Shown: positions 46,560-55,247, counted from the first letter of the stretch. The stretch is 64,000 bases of DNA from Parachlamydia acanthamoebae (GCF_000875975.1 NZ_BAWW01000003.1:124001-188000), one strand, 5' to 3'. The notes: a model not told the origin generated them from the sequence alone. A program made the numbers and translations.

Positions 46560-48280
46560 GGTTTGTCTCCTTGGTTGATCGAAGCTGGAGCATAGGCTTG
46601 TTTCAAAGCGCGATCACTTTTTTCCATTTCTTGAGCCATTTTAAAAACTTGGTTCATTTTCTGTTCCGCAGGTTGCGTGGAAGAGGACGTATTCTGTTTT
46701 TGCGGTTGTTGGGCTTGCTGAAGATTTTTTAACTTTTCTAAAGCAGTAAACCAATCTTCTACTGCTTGCTCTTGTAAAGAGGCCACTTTGGCAAAATTCG
46801 ATTCCGGGGTTTGTAAGTTTTTTTCTGCTGCTCGTGCTTTTTCATATCCGGACCCTACAAAGGACAAGATATCTTTCCAATCCTTTTCTGAAAATTGATC
46901 ATGCGTATTTTTTTGCTGCATGTTGACAACCGCTTCTAAAAATTGCGGAATTTCAGCAAAAGTTTCGGTTTGCCGATTCTGCACAATCTTTTGAACCTCC
47001 TCGATTTGCTTCGGCATTTTTTGTTGCAATTGATTGATTTTTAATGCAAAGCGCTGTTTCTCGATCGCTCTTCTCAGCAATTCTTGAGCATCTGTTTTGC
47101 CGCCTCCCTCTTGCTGATCCATCACATTTTTTAATTCCTGCTCAGCCTCTTCAAAATAAAAACGTCCTAAAACATCGTTTTTTTCTTTCATGAAGTGCAC
47201 ACTTTTTTCCAGATTTTGAGTGGACTTTTGCAAACCTGTCCTTATCTGATCTTTCCCCCATTCTTGCAGCTGTTTTTGCTCCTCCAATAAACCAACGAGG
47301 GCAAGTGTGGATAAAGAATCTTGTAATTCCAAATTGAGATAAGACTGATTAAGCCTTTGCAACAAAGACATAAATGGCCTTCCTTTCCATATTTTTTGCA
47401 AAAGATTTTGCAAATTCTTCTCAGCTAAATTCAAATGCTCTAAGCTTTCTTTCCATCTTCCCTGCTGCATCTTATCCAGAGCTAAATTAAAGTCATCCGA
47501 GGCATAATGAAAGGGAGATTGCGATTCTTTTTCGAAAAAAGGCTGCAAGGTTTTCCAGAGAAAGATCCAAGATTGCGCATTCGATAAAAACCATTCTTTA
47601 TAAGCTTCCTCTTGGGAGGATGTAAAAGCTTGAGATTCTAAAAAATGGAGGTCTTCTATAATAGCATTTACACCTGTCAACAAGAGTGGGATTCCATTTT
47701 CTGGAGAAAACTGAGAAAGTTGTTTTTGCTGATTCACTTGTATCGCCGAAGCAAGCTGTATACGAATCTCTCTTGTGATAGCACGCAAATTTTCTGAGAC
47801 CTCACAAACCTGGCTACCTTCAATGCGTTGTAACGAACACTCTGCCTTTTGTGCTTCTTCTGCATTCATCAGAGCATTTTTTAAAATATACACAACAGAG
47901 ATAAAATGATCCTCTGTATCACTCTGATTTTGCGATAGCTGAATTCCTTGAAATAGACGTGTAATGGCTAAATTTTTTTTCAGAGAAATCACTAATAAGG
48001 GGAAAGAGGTTGCAGATGGAGCGATTTGCTGAAATTGCGATAAAGCTTCATTCCATTTTTTTTGTGCAAGCAAAGCTGTCCCTCTATTGTACATCACAAT
48101 TTCCTTCTGCCAACGCCACATAGGGAGCTGCAAAATTTTTCCATATTCTTGTTCAGCTCGTTGATAATCTCTCGCTGTAAATTGTCGGTTGGCGATATCG
48201 GTTTTAATTTCAGACTCCGTTTCTGCCGCACATAGGGCTAGACCAAGGCATGAAATCACCCAAACCATCCACAGTTTCAT
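46553..48280 (-). CDS. batC: BatC-like periplasmic TPR/coiled-coil protein
   Basis: A 575-residue protein with a signal peptide (about 1-18, ALCAAET), early TPR-like helices (ARDYQRAEQEYGKIL; VMYNRGTALLAQKKWNEAL, about 35-90), then long Gln/Glu/Lys-rich helices and a Gln/Ser/Thr linker near 530-550. BatC proteins in other phyla are shorter TPR proteins, so the ~450-residue extension is unusual. It starts four bases inside the batB stop (ATGA) and runs into batD. The BatC name rests mainly on position and the TPR part. Confidence 0.75.
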   Translation of the reverse strand: MKLWMVWVISCLGLALCAAETESEIKTDIANRQFTARDYQRAEQEYGKILQLPMWRWQKEIVMYNRGTALLAQKKWNEALSQFQQIAPSATSFPLLVISLKKNLAITRLFQGIQLSQNQSDTEDHFISVVYILKNALMNAEEAQKAECSLQRIEGSQVCEVSENLRAITREIRIQLASAIQVNQQKQLSQFSPENGIPLLLTGVNAIIEDLHFLESQAFTSSQEEAYKEWFLSNAQSWIFLWKTLQPFFEKESQSPFHYASDDFNLALDKMQQGRWKESLEHLNLAEKNLQNLLQKIWKGRPFMSLLQRLNQSYLNLELQDSLSTLALVGLLEEQKQLQEWGKDQIRTGLQKSTQNLEKSVHFMKEKNDVLGRFYFEEAEQELKNVMDQQEGGGKTDAQELLRRAIEKQRFALKINQLQQKMPKQIEEVQKIVQNRQTETFAEIPQFLEAVVNMQQKNTHDQFSEKDWKDILSFVGSGYEKARAAEKNLQTPESNFAKVASLQEQAVEDWFTALEKLKNLQQAQQPQKQNTSSSTQPAEQKMNQVFKMAQEMEKSDRALKQAYAPASINQGDKPW

Positions 48281-49371
48281 TTGGGACTCCGTGTTTGATG
48301 ACGCACAATAGGAAAAAGAATTTCAATTGTTAAAAAAAGAAGCGCAAAGGCTAATGGATATTGGAAATATAGGGTGTAGATTAAAGATTGAACCATATCT
48401 TCTTTTACAGAAGAAGTCTCGTTGGGCTTTGATATCCATTCCTCGAGGTTTTTCTTTTTCATTTTGCTGAGGATATCCTGAGCAATCTCAATGGAAGACT
48501 CCTGGTCTGCGATGATATACTCCCCGGAACTCTCTCCAATTTGTTTGAGCCATGTATCATCTCTTTTGGAATGAATTCTTTGCCCTTGTTCAAGAACATC
48601 AGGAATTTCCCCTCCTTCTCTAGAGCCAATTCCTATTGTATAAATGGTTAATCTATCCTTAAATTTTGTTTTCAAGTCATCTAGAAGGACTCTTAAGTTT
48701 TTGGCTTTTTCTTCGGCCGAGATATTTTCTGTGTCTTCCCCATCGCTTAATAATACAGCCACCAACTTTCGATCTTGCGGCAACTCTGAAATTTCTTTCT
48801 GGATGGCTTTTACAGCGTTAATCAGACTTGTTCCAGTGACATTCCCCTCATTTATCTGTAGATCTCGTATCATTAAACGCAAAAATAAGGCATCCATCGT
48901 TGCAGGAGAAAGTCTGGTCGCTTGCCCCGCAAATCCCCACAAAGAAGCACTTTTACCATCGAGCTGTCGAGCAAGCTCGTCCACAATTTCTTTTCCATAT
49001 TCAGAACGGGTTTGGTTACGAATATCTTTCACTTGCATCGACGCAGAAGTATCCAGGATGAATTGCATCTGATGTGTAGGAATCCCTTCTTCCTGCCCAG
49101 TTGAGAGAACTCTATTTGGTGCATAATGACTATTCCCTTTTGGTTGCATAAGGGCTAATACTGCTGCTAGCCAAGTCAGACACAGAAGTGTCCCCTTTAC
49201 CCAAGTACTTACAGGATCTCGAGGAAGCATGACCATTTGGACAATCTTTGAATACTGTTGCATTACACTCAAGCGGTGGCGATGTAAAAACATCCCGGCT
49301 AAAACAAACAGGAAAACTCCCGGAATTAAAAAGGCGGCGAGAGGGAAATCAAAGAAAAGATCTTTTATCAT
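48277..49371 (-). CDS. batB: BatB-like von Willebrand factor A protein
   Basis: A 364-residue membrane protein with an N-terminal helix (about 10-28), a second near 55-75, a VWA domain at ~95-290 and a C-terminal helix. The MIDAS metal site reads DTSASM (DxSxS) with later SDGEDTE. I start at ATG 49371, four bases inside the batA stop; an in-frame ATG at 49422 would overlap batA by 55 bases. BatB pairs with BatA, and both are thought to be scaffolds worked on by a MoxR ATPase, which is not encoded nearby. Confidence 0.85.
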   Translation of the reverse strand: MIKDLFFDFPLAAFLIPGVFLFVLAGMFLHRHRLSVMQQYSKIVQMVMLPRDPVSTWVKGTLLCLTWLAAVLALMQPKGNSHYAPNRVLSTGQEEGIPTHQMQFILDTSASMQVKDIRNQTRSEYGKEIVDELARQLDGKSASLWGFAGQATRLSPATMDALFLRLMIRDLQINEGNVTGTSLINAVKAIQKEISELPQDRKLVAVLLSDGEDTENISAEEKAKNLRVLLDDLKTKFKDRLTIYTIGIGSREGGEIPDVLEQGQRIHSKRDDTWLKQIGESSGEYIIADQESSIEIAQDILSKMKKKNLEEWISKPNETSSVKEDMVQSLIYTLYFQYPLAFALLFLTIEILFPIVRHQTRSPK

Positions 49372-50489
49372 GGTGCTGTTCTCAATAAAAAAGCCTTTAG
49401 AAGAACCGAAAGCAATAGGCATCCTAATCCAATGACGATCAAATAGGGATATAAGGAAATCCTTTGATATCTCATTGGCTGATCTCGTTTACTCAAAACA
49501 GGCAATATACTTTTTTCTAGTTTATCGATATCGGCATAAATATTTTTTAATTCTTCAATATGATCGAGAAGATAAAACTTCCCGCCTGTTATTTCTGTCA
49601 CTTTTTGCATAACTCTTCTCTCAGATCCAAATTCTTCCGATGCGATACGGGGTTCCACATTAATGATATACACACGTACCCCTTGCTCTTTCGCATATTT
49701 GGCAGCATCTTCCAACTCAATACTGCGATATTGATCTTCCCGATCGAGTGGGTTAGGATCTTGAAAGCCATCTGTCACGATTAACATGATCGAGTTTTTG
49801 ATTGTATAAGGAGAAGCTTCTTTAAGTTCTTCTGCAAAATGTTTTGTGGAGGCAATCAAATTAGCTGTTTTAAAAATCGCATAACCAATGGATGTCCCGT
49901 CCTCGTCTTGATGCTTCACAATTGAAAATTTATTGAGTTGATCGATAATCGCTTGATGATCCAATGTCAGGGGAGATAGAACCTGTGCAGTTCTGGCAAA
50001 ACCAATCAATCCAACAAGGTCGTTGTGTAGTCCCTTCAAGCCTTTGGTGGGATCGCCTTTTACAAAGTCTTTGGTTATTTCCACAATAAAATCGATTTTT
50101 GGAACAGAAATGCGTCCTTTTTCATCGGAACTGAGTGGAATTTTTTGTGCCATAGATCCTGATTGGTCCAAAACCAGATAGATGGCAATTCCCTCATGAG
50201 GAGTGTGATCTCGCGCACGCTCCCCACGATCTGGTTTTAAGAGATAAAAATGGGGATCCATCCATGCAATTGTCAAAAAGGCTAAAGATCCGATTTTTAA
50301 CCAAAAAGGGACTGCAGCATACTTAGCTCTCCAACTCAAGGTCAGTGGCTTTAAATCTGTCAAATTAGAAAATAAAAAAAGGGGTTGCTGGGGAAGTTTG
50401 CCGGCTTTCCAAAGCCCTAAAAAAATCGCCCATCCCAATAGAGCAAAAAAGCTAGATAAATAGCTGATTTCAAAGGAAATACCTTCCAT
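49368..50489 (-). CDS. batA: BatA-like von Willebrand factor A protein
   Basis: A 373-residue protein with BatA topology: N-terminal helices (about 8-25 and 60-80), a VWA domain ~100-310 with an intact MIDAS (DQSGSM; later VTDGFQDP) and a C-terminal transmembrane helix (PYLIVIGLGCLLLSVLL). GAGG precedes ATG 50489. It follows the ATPase-like membrane gene by three bases and overlaps batB by four, so it is firmly inside the operon. Confidence 0.88.
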   Translation of the reverse strand: MEGISFEISYLSSFFALLGWAIFLGLWKAGKLPQQPLFLFSNLTDLKPLTLSWRAKYAAVPFWLKIGSLAFLTIAWMDPHFYLLKPDRGERARDHTPHEGIAIYLVLDQSGSMAQKIPLSSDEKGRISVPKIDFIVEITKDFVKGDPTKGLKGLHNDLVGLIGFARTAQVLSPLTLDHQAIIDQLNKFSIVKHQDEDGTSIGYAIFKTANLIASTKHFAEELKEASPYTIKNSIMLIVTDGFQDPNPLDREDQYRSIELEDAAKYAKEQGVRVYIINVEPRIASEEFGSERRVMQKVTEITGGKFYLLDHIEELKNIYADIDKLEKSILPVLSKRDQPMRYQRISLYPYLIVIGLGCLLLSVLLKAFLLRTAP

Positions 50490-50492
50490 GAC

Positions 50493-51338
50493 TCAGCCTC
50501 GATTGTTTTCTTGCGGCAACCAAAAATATAAAAGTAGACTGTTTGTAAAAATAGAAAAAAAACTCATCGCAATGGTAAAGGCGACCAACCAAGGATGCAA
50601 AAGCCCCATCGCAGCAAAAGGGATTCCTAAAACCGGATATAAAAATGCAAACCCCACATTCTGACGCATTTTTCTAATGGCTTCTTTTGATACGTCTTCC
50701 GCTTTTGCTATGGCCAATTCCTCTTCAAGGTTTTCCTTCAACCAAGCCACTGTTCGATTATAGATGTTTATAATGATGGGCATGGCTAATCCTAGCATGC
50801 AGGGACAGGCCATCACCCACACATCTGCACCGATTCCACAAGCACGCCAACCATTTCCTTTTATCAGCCACCATGTCAAAAAGGCAATCACGCTACTCAG
50901 CGTAATCACACCTAAAAGAACATGTGCAAGGCGATCAGCAAAAACTTTCGGGAGCAAGTCAATTTGATTTCTCTGCTTACCAACAAGTAACCATTCTCCT
51001 AGTAGCAAAACAGTGATTGTAATCGCACTCACCATAAAAAAAGATGGTAAATTTTGTTGCCATAAAACGCAGCTATATAGGTAAACAACTGTTGAAATCA
51101 TCATAAGCACCGTTTTGTGGCCGACTTGTCTTTTACGTAAAGCATGGTAAGCTTGCCAATAGAATAAAAAACCACCTATTAGTTGAATGAGAGTTGCCAA
51201 AATGAACTGTATATTTTCTGAGATGAAGATTTGTCTGCCCGTTAGCATTCCCCCAATTTGCACAAAAAATGGCAAGCAGAGAAAACATGCGGCTAAGCAG
51301 AGTATCAAAAGTACTTTCTTTCCATCCCCTAATTTCAT
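50493..51338 (-). CDS. Heavy-metal P-type ATPase membrane core lacking all catalytic domains
   Basis: A 281-residue polytopic protein with eight predicted helices that match the P1B ATPase membrane skeleton in order: an FYWQAYHALRKR linker, an AYLYS-like VYLYSC, the ion-path motif CPCMLGLAMP (CPC at 178-180), and a RQNVGFAFLYPVLGIPFAAMG end (from 225). The actuator domain (TGE) between helices is reduced to ~15 residues, and the phosphorylation and nucleotide domains (DKTGT, GDGxND) to ~40. It cannot be an ATP-driven pump. AGGGGG precedes ATG 51338, which overlaps parB by four bases. A metal channel or sensor is conceivable. Confidence 0.8.
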   Translation of the reverse strand: MKLGDGKKVLLILCLAACFLCLPFFVQIGGMLTGRQIFISENIQFILATLIQLIGGFLFYWQAYHALRKRQVGHKTVLMMISTVVYLYSCVLWQQNLPSFFMVSAITITVLLLGEWLLVGKQRNQIDLLPKVFADRLAHVLLGVITLSSVIAFLTWWLIKGNGWRACGIGADVWVMACPCMLGLAMPIIINIYNRTVAWLKENLEEELAIAKAEDVSKEAIRKMRQNVGFAFLYPVLGIPFAAMGLLHPWLVAFTIAMSFFSIFTNSLLLYFWLPQENNRG

Positions 51339-52189
51339 GGATCAGCCCCCTCAGATTCAAAAAAACTTAATACTCTATCTAAATCATCTAAGCTATAGTA
51401 ATCAATAGTGATTCTGCCCTTTTTGCCTTTTCCTAAAATATGCACTTTTGTTCCTAACTTCCGTTGAAGCTTTTCCGATAGCTGTTCAAGGAAGAAGTCT
51501 CGATTTGCATAAACCAAAGCATTTTTTTTGGCTTTTTCTTGAATGCGCAAACTAGCTTGTTCGGCTTCTCTAACTGTTAACTCATCCCTTAAAATCAATT
51601 CATAAAGCAAATGTTGTTTTTCTAAATCTGGCTGGGAAAGAATAGCTTTTGCGTGCCCCATGGTAATGACATTCTTTGAAACATCATCCTGAATATATTT
51701 TGGTAGGGTTAATAAGCGGAGATAATTGGACACTGTCGAACGCTTCTTTCCAATTCGCCCAGCTAATTCATCTTGGCTAAACCCAAATTCCAGCATCAAG
51801 CTCTTTAAGGCCTTCGCAACTTCAATGGGATTTAAATCGACTCTTTGCACATTTTCGATCAATGCGGCTTGTGCAGATAGCTGTTCACAGCTGTTGCGCA
51901 CGACCACTTTCAAGGTAGTCAATCCAGCGATTTGCGCAGCTCGGCAGCGTCTTTCCCCAGAAATGATCTCGTACTTTTTTTCATTGGCTTCATTTGTCAC
52001 CAAGCGGACAAGAGGAGGATGTAAAATACCCACAGCTTTAATTGAACAAGCTAACTCATCAAGTTCCTCTTCTGAAAAATTCCGGCGTGGCTGAAAAGGA
52101 TTCACTTGAATTTGAGAGAGTTGAACTTCAACCAACTCTTCCTGATAAAATGTCTCTTCGTTATTTTTTTTCTCTACAACTTGATTCAT
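51335..52189 (-). CDS. parB: ParB chromosome-partitioning protein
   Basis: A 284-residue ParB. The N-terminal CTP-binding fold has NPFQPRRNF and GERRCRAA; the helix-turn-helix region reads FSQDELAGRIGKKRSTVSNYLRLL; the C-terminus (IDYYSLDDLDRVLSFF) is the dimerisation end. ParB binds parS near the origin and loads SMC with ParA. No parA or clear parS is visible here, and its coupling to the bat cluster is unusual. ATG 52189 with AGGTCGTG is preferred to the adjoining GTG. Confidence 0.94.
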   Translation of the reverse strand: MNQVVEKKNNEETFYQEELVEVQLSQIQVNPFQPRRNFSEEELDELACSIKAVGILHPPLVRLVTNEANEKKYEIISGERRCRAAQIAGLTTLKVVVRNSCEQLSAQAALIENVQRVDLNPIEVAKALKSLMLEFGFSQDELAGRIGKKRSTVSNYLRLLTLPKYIQDDVSKNVITMGHAKAILSQPDLEKQHLLYELILRDELTVREAEQASLRIQEKAKKNALVYANRDFFLEQLSEKLQRKLGTKVHILGKGKKGRITIDYYSLDDLDRVLSFFESEGADP

Positions 52190-52360
52190 CACGACCTACA
52201 AGGTTTTTCGCTTTACAATAAAAACTATTTGTTTATGATTAATGCTTTACAGCAAGAAAATGGTAAATGATTAAAGAAAACATTCATTAAATTTCAAGCT
52301 GTTTTTATCTTTTCCGCAAAATTCTAGAACTTATTTTTGACTGAGTGTGGTTAAACTACA

Positions 52361-53122
52361 ATGAAAAAGCAGCATAAACATCTATCGTCTCCTTTTGAAA
52401 CTTCTGAAACAGCCTCTTCTTCTTCCCAATTTGATTGGGATTCTGTAATGCACTGGCTGGAAACAAATGGCAAAATCCTTCTTGGAGTCGCTGCCATTCT
52501 GTTTTTTTTATTGATTCTTTTCTTCCGCTTTATTTTCGATGACGGAAAAAATGCAGAAGCAGACTATTTTCAAGCAGCCTCCGCCTTTCATATATTTGAA
52601 ACTGCACATCCTGGCACCAATCCAAAAGTTGAACTGGAAGCTTTAGATACTTTGTTAACCAAGAGACCCGAATTGCATGCCGCTTACGATGGAGTGATCG
52701 CTCAAACTCTGATTAACCGTGGTTTGATTCAGGATGCGCAACCTTTTGCTGAATCAGCTCTTTCTCGCACAAAAAAAGACGAGCTCCCTTTTTATACAAT
52801 CTTTGCACAAACAACATTGGCCATCTGTGATAAAAAATATGAACAAGCTTTAAATGCTACTCAAACTCTCGCCAAACAAATGGAAGAACAAACTGACCAC
52901 TTTTCTTTTGGCGAAACTTTAAACGCATTTAATCTACTACGCCTGGCCATGTTGAATCAACAATTGGGAGCCCCTCAAGAAGAGCGCAAAGTCTGGGAGT
53001 CTTGGGATTCCTTTAGAAAAAAATCTCCTGTTGTTTATGAAAAAATTGCTCGAGAGTTTGAAAGCGAAAAGATTCTTTTAACTAATTATGTCGAATCTCG
53101 TGAAAAGATTTTAAAAAAATAA
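52361..53122 (+). CDS. Single-pass membrane protein with TPR-like domain (YfgM-like)
   Basis: A 253-residue protein with a Ser-rich N-terminal ~30 residues, one transmembrane helix (about 39-60, ILLGVAAILFFLLILFF) and a helical TPR-like outer domain. This matches the topology of YfgM/BamD-like tetratricopeptide proteins associated with the Sec translocon or envelope quality control, but identity is not strong enough for a name. It is divergent from parB with a 170-base gap. Start ATG 52361 lacks a good ribosome-binding site. Confidence 0.75.
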   Translation: MKKQHKHLSSPFETSETASSSSQFDWDSVMHWLETNGKILLGVAAILFFLLILFFRFIFDDGKNAEADYFQAASAFHIFETAHPGTNPKVELEALDTLLTKRPELHAAYDGVIAQTLINRGLIQDAQPFAESALSRTKKDELPFYTIFAQTTLAICDKKYEQALNATQTLAKQMEEQTDHFSFGETLNAFNLLRLAMLNQQLGAPQEERKVWESWDSFRKKSPVVYEKIAREFESEKILLTNYVESREKILKK

Positions 53123-53199
53123 GCATCATTAGCTTGCAGGTATTTTTTTTAGATGATAAATCTAGAATAAGCACTCAGTAGTTTAAATTGATAAATTAT

Positions 53200-53380
53200 T
53201 GGGTAAATCCCTCAACATGCTTAGCAGAAGGGATTTTGTCTTTGTCCCCAAAATAGTGGAACGATGGAGCACCAGGGAGGTGACATAAGTCTTTATTCGC
53301 TCGAAGCCACAGCCTTTGGGATTTTAAAATGAAAAAGAAAATAAAGCTTGCCGTTTTAAAAATTGGAAACAGGCAAGATT
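53200..53380 (+). ncRNA. Candidate structured RNA in a 373-base intergenic region
   Basis: The gap 53123-53495 holds no convincing frame but several nested inverted repeats: CCCAAA/TTTGGG (53247-53252 with 53315-53320) continuing after an internal loop into GTGG/CCAC (53256-53259 with 53307-53310), with CACC/GGTG (53270-53273 with 53279-53282) inside; then a separate hairpin CTTGCC-GTTT/AAAC-GGCAAG (53347-53377). I could not match it to 6S, SRP, tmRNA or RNase P by their conserved words. Strand is a guess. Confidence 0.35.
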
Positions 53381-53495
53381 AGAAACAAATCAATTGGAAT
53401 ACGTCAAAAATGATATGTTTTGGTTTCAAAAATAAACTAAAACAAAGATGCGTTTTCCGGAAACTCCCTAGCTTTGGGTAAGTGGAGAATAATTC

Positions 53496-53684
53496 GTGAG
53501 TTCAAATAGTTACTCACTGGCATTTGACGATTTGAAAAAGCAAGATTTAGAAGAAGTTGGCTTTAAGCCCACGCTGAATCTAATTGTCAATCCACAATAT
53601 CAAAAAAGTTTGAATTCGGTTGAATTTGCATCTGAAAAGGAAAAAGTTGCAAAAATCGAAGGACGACTCACAGTTTCTTTCTAA
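53496..53684 (+). CDS. Small protein of unknown function (62 residues)
   Basis: A short, charged, Lys/Glu-rich cytosolic protein (SFDDLKKQ-like opening, FKPTLNLIV, ending GRLTVSF). The GTG start at 53496 is preceded by GGAG eight bases upstream and lies inside a small hairpin (GTGAGT paired with ACTCAC 53512-53517). A convincing terminator follows 38 bases after the stop, which supports a real transcript. No family is recognised. Confidence 0.65.
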   Translation: MSSNSYSLAFDDLKKQDLEEVGFKPTLNLIVNPQYQKSLNSVEFASEKEKVAKIEGRLTVSF

Positions 53685-53722
53685 TAGGGAAAGAAATAAC
53701 CTATGTTACCTAGATTTTAGGT

Positions 53723-53756
53723 AAAAGGCGGCCTACACAAGCCGCCTTTTCTCTTT
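53723..53756. terminator. Bidirectional rho-independent terminator
   Basis: Stem AAAAGGCGGC/GCCGCCTTTT (53723-53732 with 53741-53750), eight-base loop, then CTCTTT on the plus strand and TTTTACC on the minus strand. It separates the 62-residue gene from the convergent BTB-LRR gene. Confidence 0.85.
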
Positions 53757-53759
53757 AGG

Positions 53760-55247
53760 TTATTCAACCACCTTCAGTAAAGGCCTTAACCGGTGGATTT
53801 CCTCTGTTATCTCTGGACTTATGAAACAATGGGTCAGAATAAGTTCTCGCAAAGACTTCGCTTGACGAACCATTTCGATAACTCCTTTATCTGTGACATT
53901 CTCACAGCGAGTCAAATTTAATCTCTGTAAAAAGGTACAGCGTATTCCCATCTCGATCAAGGAAGCATCCCCGAGTGAACACCTAGCCAGACTCAAAGTC
54001 AAAATTTTAGGAATATTCATCGCAAGATTCAAAAAGCCAATGTCTGTCACTTTGTCACATTCTTCCATTCTAAATTCAGTGAGCTGCAAACAGGCTTTTA
54101 AAATTAGTTTGAGATCTTCATCTGAAATTTGATGGCAACGCGAAATATCCAAAAATTCTAATGATTGAAGTTGATAAAGTTCCGCCCATCCCGCTGCTGT
54201 GATCTGCCCATTACTACTGACATTTAAACGGATTAGATGGGGACAAATGCCAATCATTTTACGTAAATTGGCAGGCGTTAGCCAAGCACACATCGAGATA
54301 TCGAGCTCTTCAATAAAAGAAGGGATATCATAAAGCCTTTCAGTAAAAATGCGTGTACGGCTGACATCTAGACCGATTAACTTTGGACATTTCTGCAGAA
54401 CCTCGCTAAACGAAACATCCTCTGTTAACGATAAACTAAAAGCCAAATGTGTGATCCATTTTTGTAGCCGGTCAAACACATCCAGGGAGTGGTGATTAAA
54501 TTCCAAAAATTCAAGTCCGAGCCCATTTTCTCCTGGTTCAAAAACGCGCACACTGAGTCCAAGCCCATTGATTAAATCGCAGCAGGCATGCTTTAAAAAT
54601 CGCCAGCCCTGCTCATGGGTCAAAATCAAATGATCGTAAATATTGGCTCGGTTGAGATAGCGCGTAAGAACTTCCTGCGTTAATTCCGCGACAGGAGTCA
54701 TTTCCCACGTTGTGGCTTGCTTAAGAACACTCCATAAAAATTTCTCCTCTCTTTTCCATAGAGAGGGAATCTCACCAAATTTCATCCACTCAGTTAGAGT
54801 TGTCAAAACGTCCCACTCCACACCACGCAGCGTGATTATCGAAGGACGCGTCTTACCTAAGCACTCCTTCAAAAAAAAGTCATGTAAAAAGTCGCTGGCT
54901 GTTCCAAATAATAAACTATTCGTTTCGAGATGGCGCTCTCCTACATGACAAGTTAGATCAAGAGGAATGCTTAATTCTAATTGTGAAAAATGCTGCCGAA
55001 TTTTTTTGCCGATATTTTTTGAAATATGAAAAGGAATCCGATCTGTTGCAAACTGCTCTGTCACCCACTCTAAACCCAAGCGCAGAAATTCGTTATGCCG
55101 TAATAGCCACTCACCATCTTCAACAGAGGCATCAAAAAAAGCATTGAAAACGTAAATATTTTCTTTGACTTTATGAAAAAGGGGTTCATCCTCTTCGGAA
55201 GAAGATAAATACATCAATTCCGAAGGCAAAAAAGCGGGCATCAACAT
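53760..55247 (-). CDS. BTB/POZ-like plus leucine-rich-repeat protein (host ubiquitin-ligase adaptor candidate)
   Basis: A 495-residue soluble protein. Residues ~96-205 follow the BTB/POZ pattern: DLTCHVGERHLETNSLLF, then TASDFLHDFF, IITLRGVEWDVLTTLTEWM and a Leu/Ala-rich end. Residues ~280-485 are Cys-containing leucine-rich repeats of the F-box/AMN1 type (LDISRCHQISDEDL, LNLTRCENVTDKGVIEM). In eukaryotes BTB proteins recruit Cullin-3, and LRRs choose substrates; amoeba-associated chlamydiae are known for expanded BTB and F-box families. The first ~90 residues could carry the secretion signal. AGG lies five bases from ATG 55247. A host ligase role is inferred. Confidence 0.82.
   Translation of the reverse strand: MLMPAFLPSELMYLSSSEEDEPLFHKVKENIYVFNAFFDASVEDGEWLLRHNEFLRLGLEWVTEQFATDRIPFHISKNIGKKIRQHFSQLELSIPLDLTCHVGERHLETNSLLFGTASDFLHDFFLKECLGKTRPSIITLRGVEWDVLTTLTEWMKFGEIPSLWKREEKFLWSVLKQATTWEMTPVAELTQEVLTRYLNRANIYDHLILTHEQGWRFLKHACCDLINGLGLSVRVFEPGENGLGLEFLEFNHHSLDVFDRLQKWITHLAFSLSLTEDVSFSEVLQKCPKLIGLDVSRTRIFTERLYDIPSFIEELDISMCAWLTPANLRKMIGICPHLIRLNVSSNGQITAAGWAELYQLQSLEFLDISRCHQISDEDLKLILKACLQLTEFRMEECDKVTDIGFLNLAMNIPKILTLSLARCSLGDASLIEMGIRCTFLQRLNLTRCENVTDKGVIEMVRQAKSLRELILTHCFISPEITEEIHRLRPLLKVVE

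Noticed and set aside
48644-49072. 142-codon plus-strand frame inside batB
   Set aside because: Antisense shadow of the VWA domain coding sequence, with Ser/Phe-rich composition.
52337-52362. TTGACT and TACAAT upstream of the YfgM-like gene
   Set aside because: Spacing is only 14 bases and the -10 would overlap the start codon.
53301-53314. GAAGCCACAG, reminiscent of a cobalamin-riboswitch word
   Set aside because: No B12-box or other conserved cobalamin-riboswitch segments are present and the downstream gene is not B12-related.
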